Notes: generated by a model not told the origin, from the letters alone. DNA of 64,000 bases from Phycisphaerales bacterium (GCA_029246705.1 JAQWMQ010000003.1:20994-84993); one strand, 5' to 3'; numbered from the stretch's first letter, positions 52,044-61,190 are shown. Translations and numbers: made by a program.

Positions 52044-52850
52044 ATGACTCCTTCAGAGATCGAAAAACCCTCTCTTGACCGAAGCTTTGTCCTGTGCAGG
52101 CACAAGCGAACGCGCAGGATCAGTGCGATCGTGCTCATGGTCACGGTGCTGTATCTCCTCTTCGGGGGGGTCGGTTACCACCTGATGTCCGATACCGGCC
52201 GGTTATCCTTGGTCATGCCTGCCGTACGATTCCTGGATCCCCCCAGTGCTGGACTTGCGGTGCTGAATGGTTTTTTCTCGAAGACCCTCATCATCCCGGT
52301 CCTTCTCCTCGTCCTTGCATCATGGTTCTGGTGTCGTGCCGATCGCAGGCTTCTTCGCCCGGTGTGGTCCTGTTCGAGGTGCCAGCTCGGCTACCAGTCG
52401 ATTCGTTGTCCGGAATGTGGCCAGGTCACGGAGTCCGCGATGAGCGAGGAAGTCCCGGCGGGGCTGCAAGGACCTCGTGGTGGAGCGGAACCGAGCGAGG
52501 CAACGGGAAATCCGATCCTGGGATTTCTTCGCGTGGTCGGCTTCCTGGTGTTTTCACTTTCCGTGGTCTCACTTCTCGTTGTCGGCATCTACCACCTCCT
52601 GTTCAACTCGATCATTGAATGGCTCCTTGCTCCTTCTGGATTGCCGTCCTCCAATCCCATCGCAATCTCGAACGCCGTTGATTGGTCACTGTTTTTCAAT
52701 GGGTCGGTACTGCCGGTTGTTCTTCTTGGGACAGCGGGAATTTGGATCTGGTTGGTTTCATGTCGACGACTTGCACGGGCATCATGGCTTTGTCCATCGT
52801 GCTCCTATGATCTCTCCGGTGTTCCATGTCCACGGTGCGACATGCCCTGA
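52044..52850 (+). CDS. membrane protein with two zinc ribbons
   Basis: 268 residues from ATG 52044, GGAAAGGG upstream. Each half carries two hydrophobic helices followed by a zinc ribbon: CSRCQLGYQSIRCPECGQ (about 110-127) and CPSCSYDLSGVPCPRCDMP (about 250-268). The two halves align in order (PVLLLVLASWFWC / PVVLLGTAGIWIW before each ribbon), so the gene is an internal duplication. Function unknown; this protein type is widespread in planctomycetes. Confidence 0.75.
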   Translation: MTPSEIEKPSLDRSFVLCRHKRTRRISAIVLMVTVLYLLFGGVGYHLMSDTGRLSLVMPAVRFLDPPSAGLAVLNGFFSKTLIIPVLLLVLASWFWCRADRRLLRPVWSCSRCQLGYQSIRCPECGQVTESAMSEEVPAGLQGPRGGAEPSEATGNPILGFLRVVGFLVFSLSVVSLLVVGIYHLLFNSIIEWLLAPSGLPSSNPIAISNAVDWSLFFNGSVLPVVLLGTAGIWIWLVSCRRLARASWLCPSCSYDLSGVPCPRCDMP

Positions 52851-53062
52851 GCCCCGCTCACCTGCCCCCGGGTCGAGTCGATGCCCTGGCGCACACCTTC
52901 GCCATCGATCACGGCACCTTCGGGGAACCGGTGCCCGTGCAGTAGACGGCCTGACCGGGTTCTGGTGTGGATTCATGTCATGACTCCTGCAGACACTTCA
53001 CATCTGACTGTCGCTTGAACCTATGGTGTTCTCCACCAATTCTTCAACTGGAGTGTTCACCA

Positions 53063-53287
53063 ATGACACAGAAGACAGAAAATCGGATCTGGCGAGGCCT
53101 GTTCCTTGCTGCAATCGTCGGCGTCGGTCTGGCAGCCGCTTCCACCAATCCCGTCAGGAAATGCGTTTCGGGATGGAACCACGAGGGCTTCGTGAACGTG
53201 CTCACGGAATCCGGCGACGTCTTCGTCCTCAGCCCCGAGACCAAGAAGTGGGTGCTCGTCAACAAGTTGCCGCTCTCCCTGTACTAG
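53063..53287 (+). CDS. small hypothetical protein with N-terminal hydrophobic segment
   Basis: 74 residues from ATG 53063, GGAG nine bases upstream. IWRGLFLAAIVGVGLAAAS looks like a signal or anchor helix. The rest (WNHEGFVNVLTESGDVFVLS, PETKKWVLVNKLPLSLY) is one compact beta-rich stretch. Not recognised. The gene is followed by an orphan dockerin fragment on the other strand. Confidence 0.5.
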   Translation: MTQKTENRIWRGLFLAAIVGVGLAAASTNPVRKCVSGWNHEGFVNVLTESGDVFVLSPETKKWVLVNKLPLSLY

Positions 53288-53420
53288 TCCCGGCCTGGTT
53301 CGGACTGGCGGCAGGTGCCCCAGTATCCCGGGAGCAGGGTGAGGTCGAAGCCGGCCACGATCCCGTCGTGGTCGAGATCGTTTTCTTCGGAAGCGAGCCT
53401 CCATGCGGTTGATGTGCCGG
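53284..53420 (-). pseudogene. orphan dockerin repeat fragment
   Basis: The minus strand here encodes NDLDHDGIVAGFDLTLLPGYW, a clear dockerin-type calcium loop in a short frame, with no credible gene upstream on that strand. It is probably the broken end of a gene. Reading frame stops at 53284. Confidence 0.45.
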
Positions 53421-53545
53421 GTGGACTCAGGGTACCGCTTTGTGTCGTTCGACATCGGTCATCATCAGGACGGTTCCCTGGAAACCGCAAGGCGCTTCAT
53501 CAATGGCTCTTGCGCGGCATCACGGAAGGCGGCTCGAACCACCGA

Positions 53546-53576
53546 CGACCCCACCCGAATCGTCCGGGTGGGGTCG
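53546..53576 (-). terminator. terminator-like hairpin after the 53.6 kb secreted gene
   Basis: CGACCCCACCCG and CGGGTGGGGTCG form a perfect 12-base stem with a seven-base loop, about 30 bases past the stop at 53607. It closely resembles the hairpin at 55093. No strong T-run. Confidence 0.6.
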
Positions 53577-53606
53577 CCGTCTGCTGGAGGAAGTCGATGC
53601 CATGGA

Positions 53607-54446
53607 TCAGCGTGGAAAGGCCCTTGGCCTGCCACCTCGGTTGAAGAGTCCACGCAACCAGTCATTGATGACGCCGCCATCTCCGTTGCCACCATCTCCG
53701 CTGCCACCATCGTCGTCATCATCGCTGGTGCTCGAATCCTGCGGATCGGGGTCGGGTTCCGAAGGTCGATCTGCAGCGTAGTCCATGTCGACCGTGAAGC
53801 TGACCACATCACCGGTGTCATGCGGACTACCGATCATCTCGATGTACATCTTGCCGTAGATGTCGGCCATGACGGGGTGGCCCATGACACTCACCTCGTT
53901 GACGTAGTGCATGTGGTAGTCGGCGTTGCCGGGGTAACCGATGATTCCGGATCCGTAGAAGGTGTACCCGTACGCCTCGATGCGGGCATCGAGGCCATTA
54001 CCGCTTCCCATCGAACCCGGTGCGGGGTTGGTGCGGTCGAAGACCATCCGTGCGCTGTCCAGTGCGTGGATCTCGAACCCGCAGATCTCGGTCAATCCCA
54101 GGCCCCTGAAGCAGAAGCCGAGTCGGGTGCCGGTGTTGAAGACATGCACGCTCCAGTTGGTGCCGACCGCGCAGGCGGTATGGAGTTCCGGAGGAGCGTA
54201 ACTGGCCGGGTAGCCCGGGATGTAACCGTTGCCGAGCGTGATGGTCTCGATGTATCCCGAGCAGTGATGGGCGGAGACTTCCAGGCCGATGTAGTCAAAG
54301 ACCGTCACGCCTTCCGAGAGCTCATCGACGAGCTGAACCATGCCCGGGTCGTTGATCTGGGCGAGAATGGTGTCGGACGCTGTTGCGGTCGCACCGAGTC
54401 CGCCAAGCAGGGCGGCCCCGAGGATGATGTTCCTGAATCGATTCAT
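53607..54446 (-). CDS. secreted hypothetical protein, paralog of the 55.2 kb gene
   Basis: 279 residues with a signal peptide (MNRFRNIILGAALLGGLGAT...ATA). The core shares strong sequence with the product at 55150 (SDTI-AQINDPG, DYIG, GFCFRGL, ICGFEI-ALDSA, VFDRTNP-PG, Y-GPHD--DVISFTVDMD). Unlike that paralog it lacks dockerin repeats and ends in a Ser/Asp/Gly-rich tail with GGRPRAFPR. Function unknown. Confidence 0.8.
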   Translation of the reverse strand: MNRFRNIILGAALLGGLGATATASDTILAQINDPGMVQLVDELSEGVTVFDYIGLEVSAHHCSGYIETITLGNGYIPGYPASYAPPELHTACAVGTNWSVHVFNTGTRLGFCFRGLGLTEICGFEIHALDSARMVFDRTNPAPGSMGSGNGLDARIEAYGYTFYGSGIIGYPGNADYHMHYVNEVSVMGHPVMADIYGKMYIEMIGSPHDTGDVVSFTVDMDYAADRPSEPDPDPQDSSTSDDDDDGGSGDGGNGDGGVINDWLRGLFNRGGRPRAFPR

Positions 54447-54631
54447 TGTGATTGCCTATCGAGTAGTTCCGGGTGTGATGAATGACGTGCCGAAGTACGG
54501 ACGTACCATCAAGGACCGCGAACTTGTCCGGGCAACCTTCCGATGAGAGTCTGCTTTTCGGTCAACCATCATTCATTCCACGATGCGTTCTGGGCGCGCG
54601 TCATCGCGGGTTCTACCCTGAAAAAAGGGCT

Positions 54632-54760
54632 TCACGACTCAGTTGCAGGGGCCCATCTCGAGAGCAGGTAGGAAAGATCGGATCCGTCGACGTTGCCGTT
54701 CCCGACGAGATCGCTCTCCGGGACATCGGACTCCCAGTCGGCCGCGCGGATCATCCTTGT
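54632..54760 (-). pseudogene. orphan dockerin repeat fragment
   Basis: On the minus strand the frame ending at 54632 reads ESDLVGNGNVDGSDLSYLLS, then RWAPATES and stop: a dockerin calcium loop and the usual C-terminal Trp. An in-frame stop lies a few codons upstream of 54755, and no full gene encloses it. Probable remnant of a secreted protein gene. The adjoining 54764-55063 frame is in the same phase and could be more of the remnant. Confidence 0.5.
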
Positions 54761-55092
54761 CGCTCAGGGCTCGTCGAATGGGGCGCTGCAGTGCGTCGTG
54801 GGCATCAAGGTCCAACCCGAAAGGGGGATGCCGTTCTGGATGTGAACAACATCAATCTCCTGGTTCCTTGAAAGGAATTCCTTCTTCTGCGGTCTTTCCA
54901 ACCTGACACGAACAGCCCCTTTCGATTCAACCAGGCAGGTGCTCCTCTTCAAGTCTCCGTTCACGTCATCCGTGGGTTTTCTGTATTCGAAATCACGTCG
55001 GCCCATTCCTCTGGCTGTGCACTCCATCGACTCGAATGCCCTTGCAGGTCGTTGCTCGGTCACTTCATTCGCATCGTGTCCGGATCGTGAAA

Positions 55093-55120
55093 GACCCCAC
55101 CTGCAATCGCAGGTGGGGTC
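55093..55120 (-). terminator. terminator hairpin after the 55.2 kb gene
   Basis: GACCCCACCTGC and GCAGGTGGGGTC form a perfect 12-base stem with a four-base loop, followed by TTTC on the minus strand. It lies about 30 bases past the stop at 55150. Confidence 0.7.
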
Positions 55121-55149
55121 TCTTTCACGGAGTGATCATGCCTACGACA

Positions 55150-56010
55150 TCATTGCCAGTTGCCGAGAACGTACGCGAGGTCCTGCCCGTTGACGATGCC
55201 GTCGTCATTCAGATCGCCGGCGGATTCGCGGGTGTTCCACATTCCGAGTATTTCAGCCAGGTCGATGCCGTTCACCCGGCCATCGCCATTTATGTCGCCC
55301 CTGAGGGGGTCCGTATCGTTGGGCCCGGGGTCGGGATCGCCGGGACGATTGCCGACGAAGTCCATGTCGACTGTGAAGCTGATGACATCATTGATGTCGT
55401 GCGGTCCTCCGAGAAATTCGATGTACATCCGGGAGTAGGTGTCCCTCTCCGGCGGCAGGCCCATGATGCCGACCTCGTCGATGTAGTACATGGCGTAATC
55501 GCTGTTTCCCGGCCAGCCGGTCCCGTAGCCGTAGTTCACGATGTTCGCATCGGCGCCCCAGCCGCTGCCGGTGGTACCCGGCCCGGGGTTGGTACGGTCG
55601 AAGACCAGTCCTGCGGAGTCCAGTGCCAGGATCTCGAAGCCGCAGATGTTGGCGGGGCTCAATCCCCTGAAGCAGAATCCCAGTTGTCCGCTGGTGGAGG
55701 TGAAGACGTGGACGCTCCAACCAGTACCCACGCCGCAGGCGACATGGGACTCGGTTGCTGCCGTGCCTGCGGGATACGCGGGGATGTTTCCCGTTGCGAG
55801 TGTGACGGTGTCCGTGCCACCAGTGCAGTGGTAAGCGACGATGGACATGCCTATGTAGTCGTGAGGCGACACGAATTGCGAGAGTTCCGGGACATCCTGA
55901 TAGGCGCCTGGATCATTGATCTGCGCGATAATCGTGTCCGATGCGGACGCCGATCCACAGGCACTGCCCACGACCATGGCTCCGAGTGCAATACTTTTGA
56001 GTGAAATCAT
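55150..56010 (-). CDS. secreted hypothetical protein with dockerin-like C-terminus
   Basis: 286 residues from ATG 56010, chosen because AAAGG lies eight bases upstream; an upstream ATG at 56043 adds 11 residues. Signal peptide MISLKSIALGAMVVGSACGSASA, then the core shared with the 53.6 kb paralog (SDTIIAQINDPGAY ... LGFCFRGLSPANICGFEIL). It ends in two calcium loops (DINGDGRVNGIDLAEILGMW, DLNDDGIVNGQDLAYVLGNW). No function assigned. Its upstream region carries an 11-base tandem repeat. Confidence 0.85.
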   Translation of the reverse strand: MISLKSIALGAMVVGSACGSASASDTIIAQINDPGAYQDVPELSQFVSPHDYIGMSIVAYHCTGGTDTVTLATGNIPAYPAGTAATESHVACGVGTGWSVHVFTSTSGQLGFCFRGLSPANICGFEILALDSAGLVFDRTNPGPGTTGSGWGADANIVNYGYGTGWPGNSDYAMYYIDEVGIMGLPPERDTYSRMYIEFLGGPHDINDVISFTVDMDFVGNRPGDPDPGPNDTDPLRGDINGDGRVNGIDLAEILGMWNTRESAGDLNDDGIVNGQDLAYVLGNWQ

Positions 56011-56039
56011 GAAGAATGCCTTTCGTTGGTTGAACAGTT

Positions 56040-56095
56040 TCATGAACTGGTCATGAACTGGTCATGAAATGGTCATGAATCGGTTCATGAACTGG
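56040..56095. repeat. 11-base tandem repeat array
   Basis: Five copies of TCATGAACTGG or near variants: 56040-56050, 56051-56061, 56062-56072 (TCATGAAATGG), 56073-56083 (TCATGAATCGG) and 56085-56095 after a one-base shift. The period is about one helical turn. It sits 30 bases upstream of the 55.2 kb gene and 240 bases before the FAAL-like gene, between divergent genes. Confidence 0.8.
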
Positions 56096-56333
56096 TACTT
56101 GATGCCGGGCGAACAGCCGACTCACCACACTCCGCGGGAATTCGGGGGCGACCTTCCGGGGCTCGGTCGCTTCAATGTTCAAATTCCTCATTATTCGCAG
56201 GTCTGGTCGGCTGGAACACCGGCTCGTCTCGCCATTCCGGCGGCGGTTTCGCTTGCCGCTGCCGCGGAGTCGGATACCCATCCCGGGTGTGATTGAGTAC
56301 CTTCGTTTCGAACACGACTGAATTCCAAAGACC

Positions 56334-58097
56334 GTGAGGCTCCAGATCGCCATGCCTGCCCCCATCATGTCCCTCTCCAGGCGTCTGTCCGAACACGCAG
56401 ACAAGCAACCCGATGTACTCGCGCTCACCCGGCTGGGTCCGGATGGGGAGCCAGCTTCCGTGCTTGACTACGGTGGTCTCTGGCAACGGGTGGGGGGGCT
56501 GGCTTCGAGACTGGTTGAAACCGGCGCGAACGGAAAGCCGGTTCTGATCCCCGAACACAACGGGATCGACTACGTGGTGGGTTATCTCGCGTGCATTCGC
56601 TCAGGAGCGATTGCGGTCACCGCACATGCTCCACGAGCCAACGACCGTTCCGGCCGGCTGGATTCGATCATTGGTGATGCCCGTCCGGTCTGCGCATTGG
56701 CCAGCACCGACACCATTGGAAAATGCCTGGACATCGGCAGTCCACTTCTCAGGGAACTGACCTTTCATGCAACCGATGATCCTGACCTGGATGCTGAGGG
56801 CGATGCCGACCTTCCCGAGGTGGATCTCGATTCGATCGCGATGTTGCAGTACACCTCGGGGTCCACTTCCAGCCCGCGGGCGGTGCAGGTGACGCACGGG
56901 AATCTCATCGCCAACCTCGACGTGATGAGATCCATGTTCTATCGAGATGGGTCGGTCGGAACCGTCTGCTGGCTGCCTCTCTTCCATGACATGGGGCTGA
57001 TCGGCATGGTCATGACCAGCCTGGTCAGTGGCATCACCGCCAATCTGATGGCGCCCGAAGAATTCGTGATGCGACCCATCCGTTGGTTGCGTGCGATCTC
57101 GAAGACCCGATCCGAGTATTCCGGTGGACCTAATTTCTCCTTTTCACTCTGTGTCGAACGCACCAGCCCCGAGGAACGTGCCGAACTGGACCTGAGCTGT
57201 TGGAAGATTGCGCTGAATGGTGCGGAAGCGATCCAGCCTCGCACCATCGAACGATTCGTCGATGTCTTCGAGCCCTGCGGCTTCGATGTTTCAGCGATGC
57301 AACCTTGTTACGGTCTTGCCGAGTCGACCCTGATCGTGGCAACCCGCGTTCCGGGAAGTCCTCTTGGGTTCAAGCACATCAGTTCGAATGCACTTGCCGA
57401 CAACAGACTGGTCACATGCGAGGCTGGTGCCGTCGATGCTCGACGAATCACGACCTGTGGTCCCCCAATATCGAATCATGACGTGCGGATACTCGATGCG
57501 GCCGGGGCCTTCACCGGAAGTGGAGGAGAGGTCGGTGAGATCTGTGTCCGTGGACCCAGTGTGGCCAGGGGGTATCGACAAGGGGCGGATGCCGATGCGA
57601 ACGTCTTCGTGGACAGCCTCGACGGTGCTTCCGGGCCCTGGCTGCGCACCGGTGACCTGGGTGGTTTTCTCGGCGATGAACTGGTCATCGCCGGTCGCTT
57701 GAAGGATCTGATCATCGTCGGAGGGGCGAACCATCATCCCCAGGATATTGAACGGACCGCCGAGCAGGCACATGACGACATCGCCAGCGGCGGCTGTGCG
57801 GCGTTTGCAGTTCAGGAAGAAGCGCTTCATGGGGGGGAGCGGGTGATTCTCCTGGTCGAACTGGTTCGCGAACGAAGTCGTGCCTTGAGATCCAGACCGG
57901 AAGAAGTGGATGATGTTCGGACGACCATCACCAGCAAGGTTCGTTCGGCCATTTCCAGTGAACATTCCGTCGCATTGTCCCGATGCATCATCATCAAGTC
58001 CGGGGGCATCCCCCGAACGACCAGTGGGAAGGTGCGCCGAGCGGCGGCCGCGGCAGCGTGGCGACGTGGCGAGCTTCCGCTCATCGATGGAACCTGA
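56334..58097 (+). CDS. fatty-acyl-AMP ligase-like enzyme
   Basis: 587 residues from GTG 56334; ATG 56352 is an alternative start. The pattern LQYTSGSTSSPRAVQVTHGN is the A3 motif of fatty-acyl-AMP ligases, followed by WLPLFHDMGLIG, PNFSFSLCVER, and LNGAEAIQPRT and CYGLAESTLIVAT. The A8 motif LRTGDLGG and a late Lys in TSGKVRR are also present. Such enzymes activate fatty acids as acyl-AMP and load a carrier protein. It overlaps or abuts the P450 gene and heads the 56-63 kb locus. Confidence 0.88.
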   Translation: MRLQIAMPAPIMSLSRRLSEHADKQPDVLALTRLGPDGEPASVLDYGGLWQRVGGLASRLVETGANGKPVLIPEHNGIDYVVGYLACIRSGAIAVTAHAPRANDRSGRLDSIIGDARPVCALASTDTIGKCLDIGSPLLRELTFHATDDPDLDAEGDADLPEVDLDSIAMLQYTSGSTSSPRAVQVTHGNLIANLDVMRSMFYRDGSVGTVCWLPLFHDMGLIGMVMTSLVSGITANLMAPEEFVMRPIRWLRAISKTRSEYSGGPNFSFSLCVERTSPEERAELDLSCWKIALNGAEAIQPRTIERFVDVFEPCGFDVSAMQPCYGLAESTLIVATRVPGSPLGFKHISSNALADNRLVTCEAGAVDARRITTCGPPISNHDVRILDAAGAFTGSGGEVGEICVRGPSVARGYRQGADADANVFVDSLDGASGPWLRTGDLGGFLGDELVIAGRLKDLIIVGGANHHPQDIERTAEQAHDDIASGGCAAFAVQEEALHGGERVILLVELVRERSRALRSRPEEVDDVRTTITSKVRSAISSEHSVALSRCIIIKSGGIPRTTSGKVRRAAAAAAWRRGELPLIDGT

Positions 58098-59427
58098 ACG
58101 GCCATGCCTGCTCTTGAATCGTGATATCGAAGAAGATGAGCATTTCATTCTTCGGTATGATGCTTCCATGTCCATGTCGCATGTCGATTTCCTCCAGCCG
58201 TTCGAGATGATTTCCCGGCTGATGGAACGAGGTCCCGATCAGCATGGATCCAGGAAAGTCATCCTGATCAACGACCCGGTCGATGTCCAGACCGTCATGC
58301 ACTCACCATCCATCGTTCGAAGCGAGGCCATGCGCACGCTTGCCGGAGATGGACTGATCTTCTCTGATGGCGACAAGTGGCGTGAACGAAGGCGTTCCAT
58401 GCAGCCTTCCTTCCCGCCAGCCGACCCCGATCGACATGTTGGTGAGGTGGACTGGGCGGTGGCTGGCCTTGTTTCGAGGCTTGAAGACTTCGCTGATGGT
58501 CCAGATACCTTCCAGCTTCTTGATGAAATGCTTCGGTTCACGACCCGACTGATCTATCGCGTTGCGTTTGGCATCGAACTCGAAGTCGATCATGAAACGG
58601 GTCCGATGCTCATCCGTTTCTTCGATGCCGCCGCGAGGACGTCCATGGCGTTCATCGATGCACAGTCACCACTGGACATCTCCGCGATGCGAACCTTCCA
58701 GTCCGCGCGCAAGGAACTTGACCTTGAGATCGAGTCCATCATCGAGCGAGGTCGTCGCACGGGTGTCGGCGAGGACCACGTGCTTGGTGTCCTGCTTCGA
58801 ATGGTGTCCGGTGAGTCGGGTTTCACCGAGGAGGATGTTCAAGACGAGATCCGCACCCTGCTTCTCGCCGGTGCGGAGACGACCTCCAACGTTCTGACCT
58901 GGCTTTTTCTGCTTCTTGATGCTCACCCGAACGTGCGATCCGAGATCGAGTCCGAGCTGGATGTCGATTCGGAATCGGAACTTCTGCAAGCATCGATCCT
59001 CGAGACGTTGCGCCTCTTCCCTCCGGTCTGGTTCATTTCGCGGCAGGCGATCGCACCGGTCACCGTCTCCGAATGCACCTTCGACGAAGGAGACTGGGCG
59101 TTCATCTGTACCTACCTGGTGCAGAGGAACCCGGACTACTGGAATGAACCGAACTCCTTCCTGCCGGGTAGATTCGCGAAGGGATTCAAGCTTCCTCATC
59201 GATACTCCTGGTTTCCCTTCGGAGGCGGACGGCATCTCTGCCTCGGAAAGGCCCTTGGCGAACTTGAGAGCTTCGAATCAGCACGATCGATCATGAAGTC
59301 GTTTCGACTGGTGAGGGCTGATTCCGAACCGCTCCCCCCGCGCATCGGCCTGGTGCTCAAGCCGTTGCATGACGTGCCCATGCGCGTTGAAAGACGTACC
59401 TCTGGTGATGACTCTGCCCGCACGTGA
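58087..59427 (+). CDS. cytochrome P450
   Basis: 446 residues from ATG 58087, which overlaps the end of the ligase gene; ATG 58168 gives a shorter N-terminus and is also possible. I-helix LLLAGAETTSNV, K-helix ETLR (ASILETLRLFPP), and heme loop FPFGGGRHLCLG with Cys385 are intact. No membrane anchor, so a soluble bacterial type. Probably oxidises an acyl or carrier-bound intermediate of this locus; inferred from position. Confidence 0.93.
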   Translation: MEPERPCLLLNRDIEEDEHFILRYDASMSMSHVDFLQPFEMISRLMERGPDQHGSRKVILINDPVDVQTVMHSPSIVRSEAMRTLAGDGLIFSDGDKWRERRRSMQPSFPPADPDRHVGEVDWAVAGLVSRLEDFADGPDTFQLLDEMLRFTTRLIYRVAFGIELEVDHETGPMLIRFFDAAARTSMAFIDAQSPLDISAMRTFQSARKELDLEIESIIERGRRTGVGEDHVLGVLLRMVSGESGFTEEDVQDEIRTLLLAGAETTSNVLTWLFLLLDAHPNVRSEIESELDVDSESELLQASILETLRLFPPVWFISRQAIAPVTVSECTFDEGDWAFICTYLVQRNPDYWNEPNSFLPGRFAKGFKLPHRYSWFPFGGGRHLCLGKALGELESFESARSIMKSFRLVRADSEPLPPRIGLVLKPLHDVPMRVERRTSGDDSART

Positions 59428-59563
59428 AGCATGCGCGATCGTTCATGCGTTTCGATTGCGTGAATGAACGATGCTTTGATCAACGCGAGGACATGACCCG
59501 AACTTCACCCACAGCAGTCGGTTCGTGTGCTTGTCGCGGCATCCGGCGCGAAACGATCTTGTT

Positions 59564-59833
59564 TCAGCTTTTCATCTTGTCTGACCTGTAGAGTTCGAAG
59601 ATCTTCTCGGACAGGTTCGGGAGATTGTTGGTTTCGAAGATCAGCGCGGCGGTGATCTCGATCTTCAACCATTCGGCGAGTTCCCCTGCGATCCAGAGCA
59701 GGCTGACCGAGTCAAGCCCCAGCAGGTCGAAGGTCGCTTCGAGATCGACTTCGTCAGGTCCGCAGTTCAACTCCTCTGCGATCCGATTCTGCAGCCATGA
59801 CAGGATCACGGAACTGTTTATTGACTCATCCAT
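59564..59833 (-). CDS. acyl carrier protein
   Basis: 89 residues from ATG 59833, preceded by GGGA and overlapping the stop of the upstream P450 by eight bases. Phosphopantetheine site Ser42 in LLGLDSVSLLWIAGEL. Carrier protein of the second locus, distinct from the one at 32134. Confidence 0.9.
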   Translation of the reverse strand: MDESINSSVILSWLQNRIAEELNCGPDEVDLEATFDLLGLDSVSLLWIAGELAEWLKIEITAALIFETNNLPNLSEKIFELYRSDKMKS

Positions 59834-61190
59834 TTTTCCCGTTCCCATCGCTGGTGCGTTTGTCGTCACCTTGTTCCGCCTGATCTGCTCCGATTTCACT
59901 TGGATGGAATCGGAGTGAGAGAGGAGGACCCATCAGAAAGCCGTCCCTGGGAGCATCTTCGGCTTCGTCTTCGAAGGACATGAGGAATTCGGAACAACAC
60001 TTTCCGATGATCATGGCGCCTTCGGTGAGCGCCAACGGGGCGCCCAGGCAGTAGTGACGGCCAAGGCCGAAGGGGAGGTACTCGTCACCTTCGATCTGGC
60101 CTTTCTCGAGAAATCGTTCCGGCTGGAAGTCATCAGGATCATCCCAGACCTCTTGATTCCTGTGAATGAGATAGAGGCATGTATAGATCTGGTCTCCCCG
60201 CTCGACCTTCACTTCCCCGTCGATGACCATCGGTTCCGGAGCGGTGCGCGCCACCAGCCATATCGGTGGTCGCATTCGAATTGATTCACGACAACATGCG
60301 GTCGCGACGGTCAGCTTCTCCACTTCCTTGATGTTCCGGGGGGGCCATTCCTCGAAGCTTCGGAACTCATCCCGTATGCCTGAGAGCCATTCCGGTTTTT
60401 CGGACAGGAACTGGAAGGTGTTCGAGATCATCGAGGAAGTGGTCTCCACCGATGCAAGCAGCAGGCTGGAGGTGTGTTCTATGATGCGTTGGTCCGTGAC
60501 GCTGTCGTCGCCCTTTTGCCATTCGATCATGCATTTCATCGCTCGACTGGGACAGAAGGAACCGGTCTTGGCCAGGTCCAGGATCTTCCCTGAGATCTCG
60601 TAGACATCCTTCTTGCATTCTCGGAGATCCTCCATGATCGCCGGGTCTATTCGACCCGAGGGGTCGAAGATCCAGATGCCGGTGAGTCGATTTGATGTCG
60701 AGGCCATCTTCATGAGCGTCATGGCATGATCGGTGTCGATTCCGATGTCGATTCCGAAAATCGATCGTGAACTTATTCGCAGCAACGTTGCTGCTATCAG
60801 TGGAACCAGGGCGAGCGACGTGCCATTTCGGGCTGCATCACGCATCTGGTCGAGCAAGGCATCGATGGACTGGCTGATCTCGGGAAGACAGTCGTCGAAG
60901 GCTTTCTTGGTCAACCCGGGTCGAATGTTCTTTCGGGCATCCTTCCACTCCTCTCCGGATGTCCACGGGAGACCTTCCCCGACCATTCGACGCAGGATCT
61001 GTGGCCGATGGAGCTTGGGATCGTTGAGAATCTCCATGGCAAGTTTGCCGTCAAGCAGGATATGACCTCGACCCGCGATCTGATCCAGGGATATCACCCT
61101 CTTGCCCGGGTTTTGCGCGCGCAGTTGTTCGATGATCTCGATGGGGGATTGGTCTTGGAGGTTGTCCATGCTCACGGTGGCAACTTTCAT
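59826..61190 (-). CDS. cytochrome P450
   Basis: 454 residues. I-helix LLLASVETTSSM, ESIR K-helix, PERF-like loop FQPERF and heme loop LPFGLGRHYCLG with Cys381 all present. It is divergent from the thioesterase gene and overlaps the carrier protein gene. It shares layout but not close identity with the 58.1 kb P450, so the locus holds two different oxygenases. Start ATG 61190 or 61169. Confidence 0.93.
   Translation of the reverse strand: MKVATVSMDNLQDQSPIEIIEQLRAQNPGKRVISLDQIAGRGHILLDGKLAMEILNDPKLHRPQILRRMVGEGLPWTSGEEWKDARKNIRPGLTKKAFDDCLPEISQSIDALLDQMRDAARNGTSLALVPLIAATLLRISSRSIFGIDIGIDTDHAMTLMKMASTSNRLTGIWIFDPSGRIDPAIMEDLRECKKDVYEISGKILDLAKTGSFCPSRAMKCMIEWQKGDDSVTDQRIIEHTSSLLLASVETTSSMISNTFQFLSEKPEWLSGIRDEFRSFEEWPPRNIKEVEKLTVATACCRESIRMRPPIWLVARTAPEPMVIDGEVKVERGDQIYTCLYLIHRNQEVWDDPDDFQPERFLEKGQIEGDEYLPFGLGRHYCLGAPLALTEGAMIIGKCCSEFLMSFEDEAEDAPRDGFLMGPPLSLRFHPSEIGADQAEQGDDKRTSDGNGKNG

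Noticed and set aside
52826..52945. 39-codon plus-strand frame (MSTVRHALSPAHLPPGRVDA) overlapping the zinc-ribbon gene end
   Set aside because: Has coding-like composition but is too short to judge and overlaps the previous stop; may be a relic.
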